Shown: one piece after another, positions 1-5,253 of the stretch
Layout: every line of letters begins with the position of its first letter
Position numbering within the stretch: the first letter of the stretch is position 1
Source of the DNA: X23 sp050251575
GTDB taxonomy: Bacteria; Bacillota; Clostridia; SK-Y3
NCBI GenBank assembly: GCA_050251575.1
Contig: JBFWMP010000171.1
Location: 1 to 5,405, forward strand
Length of the DNA stretch: 5,405 nucleotides
Direction: 5' to 3'
Notes under the pieces: generated by a model
The model's database searches: none
Seen by the model: only the letters and a program-made list of their open reading frames with translations
What the model was told of the DNA's origin: nothing
Program-made: the position numbers and the translations under genes

Positions 1-773
1 GTTCCTGTAATGAAGATATCTCCGGGGTATAATGTAATGCCGGCAGATAGCTGACTAAACATAAAAGGGATGTCAAAGATAAAATCATTTGTAGAACTAT
101 TCTGCCGCAGTTCCCCGTTAACTTTGGATTTTACAGAAAGTACAGGTGGAGCATCAAATTCATCAATGGTCACAATATATGGGCCCATGGGAGTTGCATC
201 ATCAAGTCCTTTTCCAAATGTGAATTGCTTATGATTAACTTGAATATCTCTTGCCGAAATATCGTTTGTAATGGTATATCCAAAAATATAATTGTAGACG
301 TTTTCAGGAGCTACATGGGAACACTCTTTGCCGATAATAACTGCCAGTTCTGCTTCATAGTCCAGTTTGGAAGTGATATCAGCGTGACTCGAGATGAATC
401 CGTTATGTGGAACAGCTTTATTGACTCTTTTGGAAAAATATACCGGATATGTAGGCTTTTGATATTCAATCCCTCTGAACTTTGCAGATTCTATCGCATG
501 TTCAGTGTAGTTTTGACCGATGCATAGAATGTCATGACGAGGATTGGGAATTGGAGCAGAAATTTCTACTGCTGTTATAGGAATACCTTGAAGAGTATAG
601 TCTCTTGCTCGGCTTTTGAGAGACTCAAGCTCATTTTGTGAAATGTTTTCTATCAAGTCCAGCATAGAAGAAAAGCCATAACCGAATTCTTTGATAGGAT
701 ATACAGTAGTTAGGTCCGGTGACATAATCCCAACATTTTCAATGTTGTTAATGGTGTAAGTTAGTAATTTCAT
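1..773 (-). CDS. Fumarylacetoacetate hydrolase (FAH) family protein, C-terminus cut off by the window edge
   Basis: The frame is open from ATG at 773 to the window edge, giving 257 codons of a family usually near 300, so only the C-terminal tail is missing. It starts after AGGAGG (779-784) with a five-base spacer. FAH-fold hallmarks are visible. GQNYTEHAIE (86-95) matches the family NYxxHa segment with His92. LDYEAELAVIIG (137-148) supplies acidic metal ligands Glu140 and Glu142. TNDISARD (169-176) gives the third ligand, Asp171. FGKGLDDATPMGPYIV (186-201) and LYPGDIFITG (248-257) match the substrate-loop and C-terminal motifs. Family members are Mg/Mn-dependent cytoplasmic enzymes that hydrolyse, decarboxylate or isomerise 2-oxo or acylpyruvate-type acids. 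The substrate cannot be told from this sequence. It stands alone here, with its own promoter, divergent from the tRNA operon. The family call is firm and the specific reaction open. Confidence 0.92.
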   Translation of the reverse strand, partial: MKLLTYTINNIENVGIMSPDLTTVYPIKEFGYGFSSMLDLIENISQNELESLKSRARDYTLQGIPITAVEISAPIPNPRHDILCIGQNYTEHAIESAKFRGIEYQKPTYPVYFSKRVNKAVPHNGFISSHADITSKLDYEAELAVIIGKECSHVAPENVYNYIFGYTITNDISARDIQVNHKQFTFGKGLDDATPMGPYIVTIDEFDAPPVLSVKSKVNGELRQNSSTNDFIFDIPFMFSQLSAGITLYPGDIFITG

Positions 774-836
774 AAAAACCTCCTGCAATAGGTTATTAAA
801 TTTTATAAATATAAAAAACTTAATATATTACAAATA

Positions 837-865
837 AGTATACATTCAACAGTAAAAATTTTCAA
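837..865 (-). promoter_or_regulatory. Sigma-A type promoter for the FAH family gene
   Basis: Read on the minus strand, TTGAAA (865-860) and TATACT (842-837) are separated by exactly 17 bases. This predicts a start of transcription near 830 and an untranslated leader of about 55 bases before the FAH start codon. The leader is AT-rich and shows no recognisable riboswitch. Confidence 0.7.
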
Positions 866-932
866 GTGAAATTTTATTGTTCTGCATTTTTAGATTTACA
901 TAAATTCCTTTAAAAGAATCATATAAAAGATG

Positions 933-961
933 TTGACAAGTGTTAAGATTCCATGTATAAT
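933..961 (+). promoter_or_regulatory. Consensus sigma-A promoter of the tRNA operon
   Basis: TTGACA (933-938) and TATAAT (956-961) are both perfect consensus hexamers with a 17-base spacer, as expected of a strongly expressed stable-RNA operon. Transcription should start near 968, about 35 bases before the first tRNA. Confidence 0.9.
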
Positions 962-1002
962 AGTCTTTGTCGCTAGAAACAGTGGCAATGCTTATTGTAT
1001 GT

Positions 1003-1085
1003 GCGGGCGTGGCGGAATGGCAGACGCGCTAGACTTAGGATCTAGTGTCCCCGACGTGAAGGTTCAAGTCCTTTCGCCCGCACCA
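1003..1085 (+). tRNA. tRNA-Leu, anticodon TAG (reads CTA and probably other CTN codons)
   Basis: The acceptor stem GCGGGCG (1003-1009) pairs with CGCCCGC (1075-1081), followed by discriminator A and an encoded CCA (1083-1085). The anticodon stem CTAGA/TCTAG encloses the loop CTTAGGA, with anticodon TAG at 1036-1038. A long variable arm with a GTC/GAC stem (1047-1055) marks a class II tRNA, as expected for leucine. The T loop is TTCAAGT (1063-1069). It is the first gene of a three-tRNA transcript. Confidence 0.96.
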
Positions 1086-1093
1086 ATAAATAT

Positions 1094-1168
1094 GCGGGAG
1101 TGGCTCAGTGGTAGAGCGTCACCTTGCCAAGGTGAACGTCGCGAGTTCGAATCTCGTCTTCCGCTCCA
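1094..1168 (+). tRNA. tRNA-Gly, anticodon GCC
   Basis: The acceptor GCGGGAG (1094-1100) pairs with CTTCCGC (1158-1164) with one G-T wobble. Discriminator T and an encoded CCA (1166-1168) follow. The anticodon stem TCACC/GGTGA carries the loop TTGCCAA, with anticodon GCC at 1126-1128. The D arm GCTC/GAGC and the T arm with loop TTCGAAT are intact. It lies only 8 bases after tRNA-Leu, so the transcript must be cut between the two. Confidence 0.96.
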
Positions 1169-1182
1169 TTTTATTTTCATAT

Positions 1183-1256
1183 GCGGGTGTAGTTCAATGG
1201 TAGAATTTCAGCCTTCCAAGCTGATCGCGTGGGTTCGATTCCCATCACCCGCTCCA
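1183..1256 (+). tRNA. tRNA-Gly, anticodon TCC
   Basis: The acceptor GCGGGTG (1183-1189) pairs perfectly with CACCCGC (1246-1252). Discriminator T and an encoded CCA (1254-1256) follow. The anticodon stem TCAGC/GCTGA carries the loop CTTCCAA, with anticodon TCC at 1215-1217. The T loop is TTCGATT. Together with the GCC isoacceptor 14 bases upstream it can decode all four glycine codons. It is the last gene of the operon. Confidence 0.96.
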
Positions 1257-1257
1257 C

Positions 1258-1297
1258 AAACTTCGTTATAGGTGACGAAGTTTTTTTGTTTTTTTTT
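1258..1297 (+). terminator. Intrinsic terminator of the tRNA operon
   Basis: A 9-bp stem, AAACTTCGT (1258-1266) with ACGAAGTTT (1275-1283), has an 8-base loop. It runs into a T-rich tail, interrupted by one G, up to 1297. It begins one base after the CCA of the last tRNA. Confidence 0.9.
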
Positions 1298-1377
1298 CAA
1301 AGAGTTATAAAAACAGAATAAATATCTATACTAGTTGCATATAATGATTAGTATCCAAGAAAGGAAGGTGAAATATA

Positions 1378-1617
1378 ATGAGGTATTCATTATCAGATGA
1401 ACAGCTGCTTCATAAGCTGGATAAGTCTATTAGGGAATGCAAGATTTCGCAGATGTACTTAAATGATGTATTTGATGATTATGGAAAGATAAAAGTAGCA
1501 AAGCTTAGGTTTGAGTTTGCAAGAACTGAATATTTTGAATTACTAAAGGAAGTAAAGTCCAGAAACCTAATGGTAGCGGAGGACGATAGAGGGATAGCTA
1601 AACTGTTATTTAACTAG
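1378..1617 (+). CDS. Small helical protein, DUF2508/YaaL-like (function unknown)
   Basis: This 79-residue soluble, charged protein is probably almost all helix and has no membrane segment, signal peptide or cysteine pair. Its layout resembles the DUF2508 family (B. subtilis YaaL). There is an N-terminal LLHKLDKSIRE helix, then a short MYLNDVFDDYGKIKVAK turn region. A C-terminal helix follows with the pattern A-x3-YF-x-LLKE-x-K-x-RNL (residues 49-64). This was judged by eye and is not certain. The ATG at 1378 is preceded by AGGTGA (1366-1371) with a 6-base spacer. A TATAAT at 1340-1345 could be a -10 box but lacks a convincing -35 partner. In Bacillus yaaL lies beside recR and bofA. Neither is here, so the neighbours give no clue to its role. 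Confidence 0.75.
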   Translation: MRYSLSDEQLLHKLDKSIRECKISQMYLNDVFDDYGKIKVAKLRFEFARTEYFELLKEVKSRNLMVAEDDRGIAKLLFN

Positions 1618-1649
1618 AAAAGCCTGTGGGTTAACTGTCACAGGCTTTT
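1618..1649. terminator. Shared bidirectional terminator between convergent genes
   Basis: The stem AAAAGCCTGTG (1618-1628) pairs with CACAGGCTTTT (1639-1649) over 11 bp with a 10-base loop. The A tract on one side and T tract on the other let it work in both directions. It begins directly after the stop of the small plus-strand gene and overlaps the TAA stop (1648-1650) of the minus-strand gene, so it ends both transcripts. Confidence 0.88.
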
Positions 1650-2205
1650 ATACATTCTCACCTTTCTTTGGTGTATTAATAGAAGTAAAGATAGAAATAA
1701 TATCGCTATAAACCTTTTGAGAATTCTCATTCCAGTGTCGACAGATGTTTTTAGCCTCTTCTTTTGTTCCGACAATTAGTTTTAATTCAATCAAGGATGT
1801 ACTTTGTTCTATAATCTTACAATCTACCATATATTCATTTTGATTAACAGGCATATAATTGCTTATTATCTCGGACGTTTTCTTGAATTCCAGTTTCTTT
1901 TTTGTTAGTTCTAGTTGAATTTTTTCTTTTATACTAAAAGGAATTCTGTTTTCAAAATAGCTTAAGGTAGTTTGACCATCTGGCGTAATCATATAAACCT
2001 GCCGATCTTCTTCTTCGCAGATTTTGACTTGATTAATATTTACTAGCTCTAAAAGATATTGTTGCAGTACAAAATAGTTCATCAAGGAATCTTTCATTAT
2101 GATTTCAGTAATTTGTATATTGGTAAGTGGTAAGTTTACTTTATCTAAAATAAAAAGTAGAATAAGTTTATTCTCTGTTATATCATTATAATCACTTTTA
2201 ATCAT
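1648..2205 (-). CDS. DUF4364-type winged-helix protein, probable transcriptional regulator
   Basis: The 185-residue product from ATG at 2205 resembles the DUF4364 family common in Clostridia. ENKLILLFILDKVNLPLT (11-28) opens a winged-helix fold. TNIQITEIIM (28-37) is the likely second helix and FVLQQYLLELVN (45-56) the recognition helix. VKICEEEDRQVYMITPDG (60-77) forms a wing typical of PadR/MarR-like folds. LSYFENRIP (81-89) follows, then a helix and a C-terminal alpha/beta part (about 125-175). The frame stays open to an ATG at 2307, but that start would overlap the divergent gene's coding region and has no ribosome binding site. The start at 2205 has GGGTGA just upstream. No partner-binding domain is visible, and target genes are unknown. 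The closest candidate target is the divergent iron-sulfur protein gene. Confidence 0.85.
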   Translation of the reverse strand: MIKSDYNDITENKLILLFILDKVNLPLTNIQITEIIMKDSLMNYFVLQQYLLELVNINQVKICEEEDRQVYMITPDGQTTLSYFENRIPFSIKEKIQLELTKKKLEFKKTSEIISNYMPVNQNEYMVDCKIIEQSTSLIELKLIVGTKEEAKNICRHWNENSQKVYSDIISIFTSINTPKKGENV

Positions 2206-2210
2206 TTTAT

Positions 2211-2216
2211 CACCCA
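2211..2216 (-). promoter_or_regulatory. Ribosome binding site that fixes the start of the DUF4364-type gene
   Basis: On the minus strand GGGTGA lies 5 bases before the ATG at 2205 and matches the GGTGA end of the anti-Shine-Dalgarno complement. The in-frame ATG at 2217 overlaps this site and has no site of its own upstream. The shorter start is therefore preferred. Confidence 0.6.
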
Positions 2217-2221
2217 TAGAT

Positions 2222-2230
2222 AGTATAACA
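2222..2230 (-). promoter_or_regulatory. Extended -10 promoter element for the DUF4364-type gene
   Basis: On the minus strand the sequence reads TGTTATACT, which is TGn directly followed by a good -10 hexamer. No convincing -35 box lies upstream, which extended -10 promoters tolerate. Transcription would start near 2215, leaving only about 10 bases before the ATG at 2205. The leader would be very short. Confidence 0.5.
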
Positions 2231-2278
2231 CAATTAGGTTGGTAATAACAGTAAATTATTTTAAGTGGAGGTATAAGA

Positions 2279-2974
2279 ATGGAACAAATTGAAATATTAA
2301 AAAGCAAACTTATTGAATGGGGAGCTTCAGCAGTAGGCTTTACAGATATAGGTACATGTGCAGATAAAAGATATGATGACTTAAGATATGCTATTTCTAT
2401 TGCAGTAAGGCTATCAGACAGGATTATCGATGAGATTGAAAATATGCCGACATATACGTATTTTCATCATTATCGTACAGTTAATAGTCTTATTGACCAT
2501 ATCACGCTTAAGGCAGGTTTGCTTATTCAGGATTGGGGCCATCAATATATTGCTGTTCCGGCATCTCAAACAGTGAAGGATGCAGCCGAGCAGTATTCGG
2601 GAATTTTTCAACACAAGACTGCAGCCGTATTATCCGGTATTGGATGGATAGGTAAAAGCGGACTGCTTATAACCCCTGAATTTGGACCAAGAGTAAGATT
2701 AGGCACGATTCTTACCGATATGCCGCTTCCTATCTTTAAGGATAAAGTAGGAAGTGGTTGTAAGAGTTGCTCTTTATGTACTTCCTCATGCCCGGCTATG
2801 GCAATTAGAGGTAATGAGTACGATGTTGAAAAAGGAAGAGAATATATTGTTGATGCGCATGCGTGCAGCCAATATATGAAAAACAAATTTCAGCATATCG
2901 GAAGGGGCTCTGTTTGTGGGATATGTGTAAAGGTGTGTCCGTATGGGAAAACGAGAAGAAGTATTGATAAATAA
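2279..2974 (+). CDS. Short QueG-like (COG1600) protein with two [4Fe-4S] cluster motifs
   Basis: This 231-residue protein resembles epoxyqueuosine reductase QueG but is much shorter (QueG is typically above 300 residues), with almost nothing after the second cluster. IFQHKTAAVLSGIGWIGKSG (109-128) and VRLGTILTDMPL (139-150) match the conserved QueG central region. The first cluster motif is CxxCxxCxxxCP with Cys161, 164, 167 and 171. The second uses CxxCxxxCP with Cys213, 216 and 220, probably completed by Cys196 in ACSQYM. QueG reduces epoxyqueuosine to queuosine in tRNA using cobalamin and iron-sulfur clusters. Whether this short form does so is unknown. No queuosine-pathway gene is nearby. 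The ATG at 2279 follows GGAGGT (2267-2272) with a 6-base spacer. It is cytoplasmic, with no signal peptide. The gene stands alone, divergent from the DUF4364-type gene. Another ferredoxin-like electron-transfer role is possible. Confidence 0.9.
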   Translation: MEQIEILKSKLIEWGASAVGFTDIGTCADKRYDDLRYAISIAVRLSDRIIDEIENMPTYTYFHHYRTVNSLIDHITLKAGLLIQDWGHQYIAVPASQTVKDAAEQYSGIFQHKTAAVLSGIGWIGKSGLLITPEFGPRVRLGTILTDMPLPIFKDKVGSGCKSCSLCTSSCPAMAIRGNEYDVEKGREYIVDAHACSQYMKNKFQHIGRGSVCGICVKVCPYGKTRRSIDK

Positions 2975-2994
2975 TAGATATTCATAATTTTCTA

Positions 2995-3024
2995 TGGACA
3001 TTACGTTGGTTTTTTAGATATAAT
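2995..3024 (+). promoter_or_regulatory. Sigma-A promoter for the membrane protein/deacetylase operon
   Basis: TGGACA (2995-3000) and a perfect TATAAT (3019-3024) are 18 bases apart. Transcription would start near 3031, giving a leader of about 98 bases before the ATG at 3129. No clear terminator lies between this promoter and the upstream gene's stop at 2974, so read-through from that gene is possible. Confidence 0.78.
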
Positions 3025-3077
3025 AGTATTAACATAAACAGGCTTCTAACGCTTATCATTCAATTATAGAAAATCCA

Positions 3078-3100
3078 GACAACAGGCAGCACTGTTAGTC
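3078..3100 (+). promoter_or_regulatory. Small hairpin in the operon leader
   Basis: GACAACAG (3078-3085) can pair with CTGTT-A-GTC (3092-3100), with one bulged A, around the loop GCAGCA. No T tract follows, so it is not an intrinsic terminator. It lies 13 bases before the AAGGGGG ribosome binding site (3113-3119). It does not match a riboswitch class I recognise. Confidence 0.3.
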
Positions 3101-3128
3101 ATCGGATAATTCAAGGGGGCATATTAGA

Positions 3129-3773
3129 ATGTTAAAACAATACCTGCGTTCAAGAGTTTCAACGCTTGCCAGTTTTATCGAAGTTTATGTCTCAATTTTA
3201 ATTTTAATAGCAATCGCAGTTGTATCTGTGGATTTGGTGAAGGATATTGCTTATTTGGCACAAAATATTTTTAATAATTCCGCTGAATTTAGGTATGAAG
3301 ATTTTCTAGGCTATGCATTGCAGCTGATTATCGGCATTGAGTTTGTGAAGATGCTTTCTAAGCATACACCTGGGAGTGTTATTGAGGTGCTGCTTTTTGC
3401 AATTGCACGAAAGTTGATTATAGACCATTCTTCTAGTATGGATTTATTGCTTGGAATCATTGCTATTGCTATTTTGTTTGGTATAAAGAAGTTTCTTTAT
3501 ACATCCAGCTTTACTCAAGGAGAAGGATTTATATTAGGCGGAGTTACAAGCGTAAGACAGGCAAACGTTATTGCATCTGTCAATATTTCTGAAGGATTAG
3601 GTAATACTATTGCAGGAGTTATAGCAAATGAATTGAAAAAAGCAGAGAAAAAGATATCTGAAGGGGCGACCGTCTTGTTGGATGGAATCACTTTAAGAAT
3701 ATTTAGTATGAGAAACGGTTCAATAGATAAGGTACAGATTATTCCACCAAATAAAAATAATATCAAGACCTAG
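3129..3773 (+). CDS. Membrane protein: PsiE-like four-helix N-terminus with a CorC/HlyC-like C-terminal domain
   Basis: The 214-residue product has four likely membrane helices, at about 17-37, 60-77, 83-99 and 104-121. The segment ALQLIIGIEFVKML and then VIEVLLFAIARKLII resembles the phosphate-starvation-inducible PsiE family, including the conserved Glu71 and Arg94-Lys95. Residues 128-206 are soluble. Their pattern is TIAGVIANEL (160-169), GATVLLDGITLRI (179-191) and IDKVQIIP (199-206). It recalls the CorC/HlyC transporter-associated domain (PF03471) that ends many ion transporters. Both assignments are by eye. The ATG at 3129 follows AAGGGGG with a 9-base spacer. It is the first gene of a two-gene operon with a lipoprotein deacetylase, which suggests an envelope-related role. 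Its substrate, if it transports anything, is unknown. Confidence 0.82.
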   Translation: MLKQYLRSRVSTLASFIEVYVSILILIAIAVVSVDLVKDIAYLAQNIFNNSAEFRYEDFLGYALQLIIGIEFVKMLSKHTPGSVIEVLLFAIARKLIIDHSSSMDLLLGIIAIAILFGIKKFLYTSSFTQGEGFILGGVTSVRQANVIASVNISEGLGNTIAGVIANELKKAEKKISEGATVLLDGITLRIFSMRNGSIDKVQIIPPNKNNIKT

Positions 3774-3776
3774 GAG
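3772..3776 (+). promoter_or_regulatory. Ribosome binding site that fixes the deacetylase start
   Basis: AGGAG lies 8 bases before the ATG at 3785 and overlaps the TAG stop of the upstream gene. An in-frame GTG at 3776 shares a base with this site, so it cannot be used with it. The ATG is the better start. Confidence 0.75.
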
Positions 3777-3784
3777 TGGCAAGC

Positions 3785-4891
3785 ATGTTTAGGAAAAAAC
3801 TAGAAGTAATTATATTTGCATTAATTATAGCTATATTTGCAGCATCGTGTACAGTAAAACAGCCACCTGTATCACCTGATTTGGGGTTGGAACAGCAAGA
3901 TGATGATAAAGATAAGGATATTGAAGAAGATATCCCACAGGATGAGCAACAACCTATACAGAATTCTGAAGAAGAAAAGGAAGAGCATAGAGCCATAGAT
4001 TATAAAGAGGTAAAGCCTAATGAGATGGGCGAAATAATGGTAATAATGTATCATTACTTCGGAGATAAGGAACAAGAATTTACGAGGACATTTGATAACT
4101 TTAAAAAAGATTTAAGTGTTCTGTATGAAAAGGGATACAGACTTATCAGTCTTGACGATTTTATGAATAATAACATAAATATTCCCGCAGGGACAACGCC
4201 AGTTATTTTTACTTTTGATGATGCTCCAGCCAGTGAATTTAGTTTAGTTGAAAAAGATGGAAAGTTGGAAGTGGATCCTAATACGGCTGTTGGAACTATG
4301 GTAGATTTTAATAAGATGCACCCTGACTTTGGATTGGAAGGCACTTTCTATATTAATGAAACGGCTTTTGCAGGAAGTAAAGGTACTGAAAGAGAGAGAT
4401 TGCAATATCTAATCGACTTAGGAATGGATATTGGAAATCATACCTTTGGGCATACGAATTTAGCAAAGGCAAATACTGATGTTATTCAAAAAGTGATAGG
4501 AAGCCATGTGAAGAAGATGAAGGAGTATTTCCCGGATTACAAGCAAACCTCACTTGCGCTGCCGTTTGGAGAATATAAGAACTCTACGTTTGATTATATT
4601 GTACAAGGACAGTATGAAGGTGTTGAATATAAGAATGATTCTATACTGTTGGTAGGATGGAAACCATCACCGCCTCCGGCTCATAAGAATTTGAATCCTC
4701 TGAAAATACTAAGGGTAAGAGCGGGAGAAGGAAAAGAGCATGATATGTATTACTATCTAGAGTATTTTGAAAAAAACCCGGGAATGCGGTATGTCAGTGA
4801 TGGCGATGCAGAAACAATATGTATTCCGGAAAAAAATCAAGGACAGATAAACTTGGACAAGGTTGGAAGTAAAAAGATAGTAACCTACTAA
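3785..4891 (+). CDS. Lipoprotein polysaccharide deacetylase (NodB / carbohydrate esterase 4 family)
   Basis: The 368-residue product from ATG at 3785 starts with a lipoprotein signal peptide: MFRKK, a hydrophobic stretch and lipobox AASC with Cys22. It should be anchored to the outer face of the membrane. An acidic, Gln/Glu/Asp-rich linker (about 32-70) leads to the catalytic domain. The NodB motifs are TFDDAP (143-148), with Asp145 as base and Asp146 as metal ligand, and HTFGH with metal ligands His219 and His223. The third motif is LALPFGEY (257-264). Family enzymes remove N- or O-acetyl groups from peptidoglycan or other envelope sugars in a metal-dependent reaction. Two changes stand out: TFDDG has Ala for Gly, and the third motif lacks the usual Arg. 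A long insert (about 149-185, with DPNTAVGTM) lies between the first two motifs. The gene starts 11 bases after the membrane protein's stop and is translated from a site overlapping that stop. Substrate unknown. Confidence 0.93.
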   Translation: MFRKKLEVIIFALIIAIFAASCTVKQPPVSPDLGLEQQDDDKDKDIEEDIPQDEQQPIQNSEEEKEEHRAIDYKEVKPNEMGEIMVIMYHYFGDKEQEFTRTFDNFKKDLSVLYEKGYRLISLDDFMNNNINIPAGTTPVIFTFDDAPASEFSLVEKDGKLEVDPNTAVGTMVDFNKMHPDFGLEGTFYINETAFAGSKGTERERLQYLIDLGMDIGNHTFGHTNLAKANTDVIQKVIGSHVKKMKEYFPDYKQTSLALPFGEYKNSTFDYIVQGQYEGVEYKNDSILLVGWKPSPPPAHKNLNPLKILRVRAGEGKEHDMYYYLEYFEKNPGMRYVSDGDAETICIPEKNQGQINLDKVGSKKIVTY

Positions 4892-4898
4892 CTAATGG

Positions 4899-4927
4899 AA
4901 GCCCGAATCTTTTGATTCGGGCTTTTT
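4899..4927 (+). terminator. Intrinsic terminator of the membrane protein/deacetylase operon
   Basis: A perfect 11-bp stem, AAGCCCGAATC (4899-4909) with GATTCGGGCTT (4914-4924), has a TTTT loop, and the T run extends to 4927. It begins 8 bases after the deacetylase stop. On the minus strand only two Ts follow the hairpin, so it may end the convergent HPr-like transcript less efficiently. Confidence 0.93.
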
Positions 4928-4938
4928 AGCATCCTTAA

Positions 4939-5166
4939 CTAAATTATAAAGGTTTTTACTTCTTCGAGGAATGAATCGCAATTATCAGAATGGACTTCTA
5001 CCTTAATTGGTTTGCTTAAGTCAAGACTGAATATACCCATGATTGATTTCGCATCAACAATATATCTTCCTGATGAGAGATCAACATCGAAGTCAAATCG
5101 ATTTACCAGATTTACAAAGTTTTTAACGTCATTAATTGAATGAAGCATAATATTAAAAGTTTTCAT
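4939..5166 (-). CDS. HPr-like protein lacking the active-site histidine
   Basis: This 75-residue cytoplasmic protein resembles HPr of the sugar phosphotransferase system (PTS). KSIMGIFSLDL (40-50) matches the HPr regulatory motif KSIMGVMSLG, so Ser41 sits at the position of Ser46, the HPr kinase site. FDFDVDL (24-30) matches the preceding strand. In true HPr the first loop reads GIHARPA, with the phosphorylated His15. Here the matching region (about 7-17) reads MLHSINDVKNF, is about three residues shorter, and has no HARPA motif. His9 is close but not in the right context. It is therefore unlikely to pass phosphate from enzyme I. A regulatory role like that of Bacillus Crh, which also lacks His15 but keeps Ser46, is possible but inferred. 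The ATG at 5166 follows AGGAGG (5174-5179) with a 7-base spacer. It is a single gene with its own promoter. Confidence 0.87.
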   Translation of the reverse strand: MKTFNIMLHSINDVKNFVNLVNRFDFDVDLSSGRYIVDAKSIMGIFSLDLSKPIKVEVHSDNCDSFLEEVKTFII

Positions 5167-5224
5167 AATAAAACCTCCTAAGTATCTTAATATATATATT
5201 TTTTAACAAAAATTACCTGACTTA

Positions 5225-5253
5225 ATAATACAGTCTAAAAAATGAATAGTCAA
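5225..5253 (-). promoter_or_regulatory. Sigma-A promoter of the HPr-like gene
   Basis: On the minus strand TTGACT (5253-5248) and TATTAT (5230-5225) are 17 bases apart. Transcription would start near 5218, giving an AT-rich leader of about 50 bases. Confidence 0.8.

Noticed and set aside
225..527. 100-codon plus-strand ORF
   Set aside because: It lies antisense inside the FAH family gene, which shows clear family motifs. The ORF has no recognisable protein features.
930..1271. 113-codon plus-strand ORF
   Set aside because: It runs across the promoter and the three tRNA genes, so it is an accidental reading of stable-RNA sequence.
1340..1345. TATAAT upstream of the small DUF2508-like gene as a full promoter
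   Set aside because: No -35-like hexamer is present at 16-18 bases, and the TG lies one base too far for an extended -10. It is mentioned only as a possibility.
2244..2260. AATAA-N7-TTATT inverted repeat as a possible operator
   Set aside because: Five-base arms made only of A and T are expected by chance in such AT-rich sequence.
2206..2307. Longer N-terminus (start at 2307 or 2217) for the DUF4364-type protein
   Set aside because: It would overlap the divergent gene's start and has no ribosome binding site. The family-like sequence begins after the ATG at 2205, which has GGGTGA upstream.
2414..3001. Several minus-strand ORFs (2414-2614, 2608-2886, 2786-3001)
   Set aside because: All lie antisense to the QueG-like gene with its two cysteine cluster motifs, and they lack ribosome binding sites or family features.
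3776..3784. GTG start three codons upstream of the deacetylase ATG
   Set aside because: It overlaps the AGGAG ribosome binding site. The ATG at 3785 gives a standard lipoprotein signal peptide with a positive N-terminus.
3515..4344. Minus-strand ORFs across the membrane protein and deacetylase genes
   Set aside because: They are shadows. The Ser/Cys-rich and Ile/Leu-rich products reflect the reverse reading of the acidic linker and signal peptide.
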